From contig PUKG01000088.1 of assembly GCA_003550445.1 (NCBI GenBank), forward strand, positions 1 through 5,969: a stretch of 5,969 nt of DNA, given 5' to 3'. The position numbers and the translations under genes were made by a program. This document shows, in pieces, positions 5,107 through 5,969 of the stretch (its first letter is position 1; each line of letters opens with the position of its first letter). Source of the stretch: Halobacteroidaceae bacterium (GTDB lineage: Bacteria; Bacillota; Halanaerobiia; B1SED10-174). The notes beneath the pieces are model-generated. The model was not told the origin of the DNA and searched no databases. It saw nothing but the letters and a program-made list of their open reading frames with translations.

Positions 5107-5969
5107 TTGAAAAAATCATTTGTTTTGGTTTCCATCTTGCTGCTGGCTCTTTTGACTGTTGGGTCCCTGCAGGCCTCTGCAAATATGATCCAGATTCGCG
5201 GGTCCGACACCGAGGTAAACCTGGTCCAAAGATTAACTGAAATCTTTATGGATGAAAACCCCGGTAGATATTTTGCCGTAACTGGTGGAGGCTCAGGCAC
5301 GGGAATAGCGGCTTTAATAAACCGGCAAATTGATATTGCCAATTCCTCTCGAGCAATGGCAGATTCTGAAATCCAACAGGCCCGTAATAACGGAGTGGAA
5401 CCGGTACCTTTCATTTTTGCCCAGGATGGGTTGGCAGTTGTTGTAAACTCATCTAACCCGGTGGAAGATCTTACCCTGGACCAAATTGGTGCCATTTTCC
5501 GGGGCGAAATCACCAACTGGAATGAAGTTGGTGGAAACGACCAGCAGATTTCCCTTTATGGAAGACAGAGCAACTCGGGTACTTTTGTTTACTTCCGGGC
5601 AAATGTTGTAAAAGGTGATTATTCTCCACAGAAAAAAATGATGAACGGAAACGCTCAAATAGTTGAAGGTGTTCTTGCTGACCAAGCTGGTATTGGTTAT
5701 ATCGGAATTGGTTATGCCGTTGATGGTGGCGAAGTTGTTTCAGGGCTTACGGTTTTGAAAGTAGCAATGGATGAAAATTCTCCGGCTGCAAGTCCCCTTG
5801 AACTGGAAAACATTATGGAGGGACTTTACCCAATAGTTCGCCCTCTTTACCACTATACTGACGGTAAACCCGAAGGTCATGTTAAAGGGTATTTGGAGTT
5901 TATAATGACTGAAAAAGGTCAGGAAATAGTAGTTCAGGAAGGCTTCTTCCCCATAACCGACGAGTATCG
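5107..5969 (+). CDS. pstS: Phosphate ABC transporter substrate-binding protein PstS (3' end outside window)
   Basis: An open frame from a TTG (5107-5109) runs to the window edge: 287 codons plus 2 nt, with no stop. AAGGAGG (5092-5098) precedes the TTG by 8 nt, and a signal peptide starts at once (KKSF, then a hydrophobic core at residues 5-19), which rules out the next Met at residue 27. Cleavage probably follows ASA (residue 25); no lipobox Cys is present. PstS features are GSDTEVNLVQ (32-41), TGGGSGTGIAALIN (59-72), NSSRAM (79-84), LTLDQIGAIFRGEITNWNEVGG (122-143), the phosphate-binding RQSNSGTFVYF (153-163) and GIGYIGIGYA (195-204). The protein binds phosphate outside the membrane and delivers it to PstCAB, expected downstream. 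Length and the closing FFPITDEY suggest only a few residues are missing. Confidence 0.95.
   Translation, partial: MKKSFVLVSILLLALLTVGSLQASANMIQIRGSDTEVNLVQRLTEIFMDENPGRYFAVTGGGSGTGIAALINRQIDIANSSRAMADSEIQQARNNGVEPVPFIFAQDGLAVVVNSSNPVEDLTLDQIGAIFRGEITNWNEVGGNDQQISLYGRQSNSGTFVYFRANVVKGDYSPQKKMMNGNAQIVEGVLADQAGIGYIGIGYAVDGGEVVSGLTVLKVAMDENSPAASPLELENIMEGLYPIVRPLYHYTDGKPEGHVKGYLEFIMTEKGQEIVVQEGFFPITDEY

Noticed and set aside
4995..5516. 173-residue - strand open frame over the 5' part of pstS
   Set aside because: It is antisense to PstS coding sequence with clear family motifs; only the 15-codon tail with its own ribosome site is kept as a tentative finding.

Overview
The window looks like chromosomal DNA from a low-GC, Firmicutes-type (Clostridia or Halanaerobiales-like) bacterium. 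The evidence is AAGGAGG-type ribosome binding sites, TTG start use, a YwlG/UPF0340 protein, hairpin-plus-T terminators and a Bacillus-style PhoP box. The PstS signal peptide lacks a lipoprotein cysteine, which is unusual for a monoderm Firmicute and may hint at a diderm lineage; that is inference. No mobile element, tRNA, rRNA or CRISPR array was seen.

Layout, left to right. Bases 1-69 are the 3' end of a + strand rhomboid protease gene. It converges on, and overlaps by 14 bp, a - strand ywlG/UPF0340 gene (56-607). Divergent from ywlG is a + strand DJ-1/PfpI-family gene (728-1243), closed by a near-perfect bidirectional terminator that also serves the next - strand gene. That gene (1405-2628) is a seven-helix membrane diguanylate cyclase with intact catalytic and inhibitory sites. 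Next, also on the - strand, is a rubrerythrin-like diiron protein (2806-3321, start corrected from TTG to ATG) with its own terminator. A divergent intergenic region carrying a 27-bp imperfect palindrome leads into a + strand acetamidase/formamidase-family gene (3515-4423). Its 3' end overlaps a - strand HPP-family membrane protein gene (4374-4907) by 50 bp. The last gene (+, 5107 to the window edge, incomplete) is a pstS phosphate-binding protein that starts with TTG.

Most genes appear to be single transcription units with their own signals rather than one operon. The most interesting regulation is on the right. The amidase has no terminator of its own before it enters the HPP gene. The first convincing + strand terminator lies just beyond the HPP start codon, so the amidase mRNA may be antisense to the whole HPP gene. 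Upstream of pstS, four TTAACA-like hexamers occur at exact 11-bp steps before a TATAAC -10 element, the hallmark of PhoP-activated promoters. Themes are stress and housekeeping (DJ-1/PfpI, rubrerythrin, rhomboid), c-di-GMP signalling, and nitrogen and phosphate supply (amidase, HPP, PstS). I found no clearly new multi-gene system.
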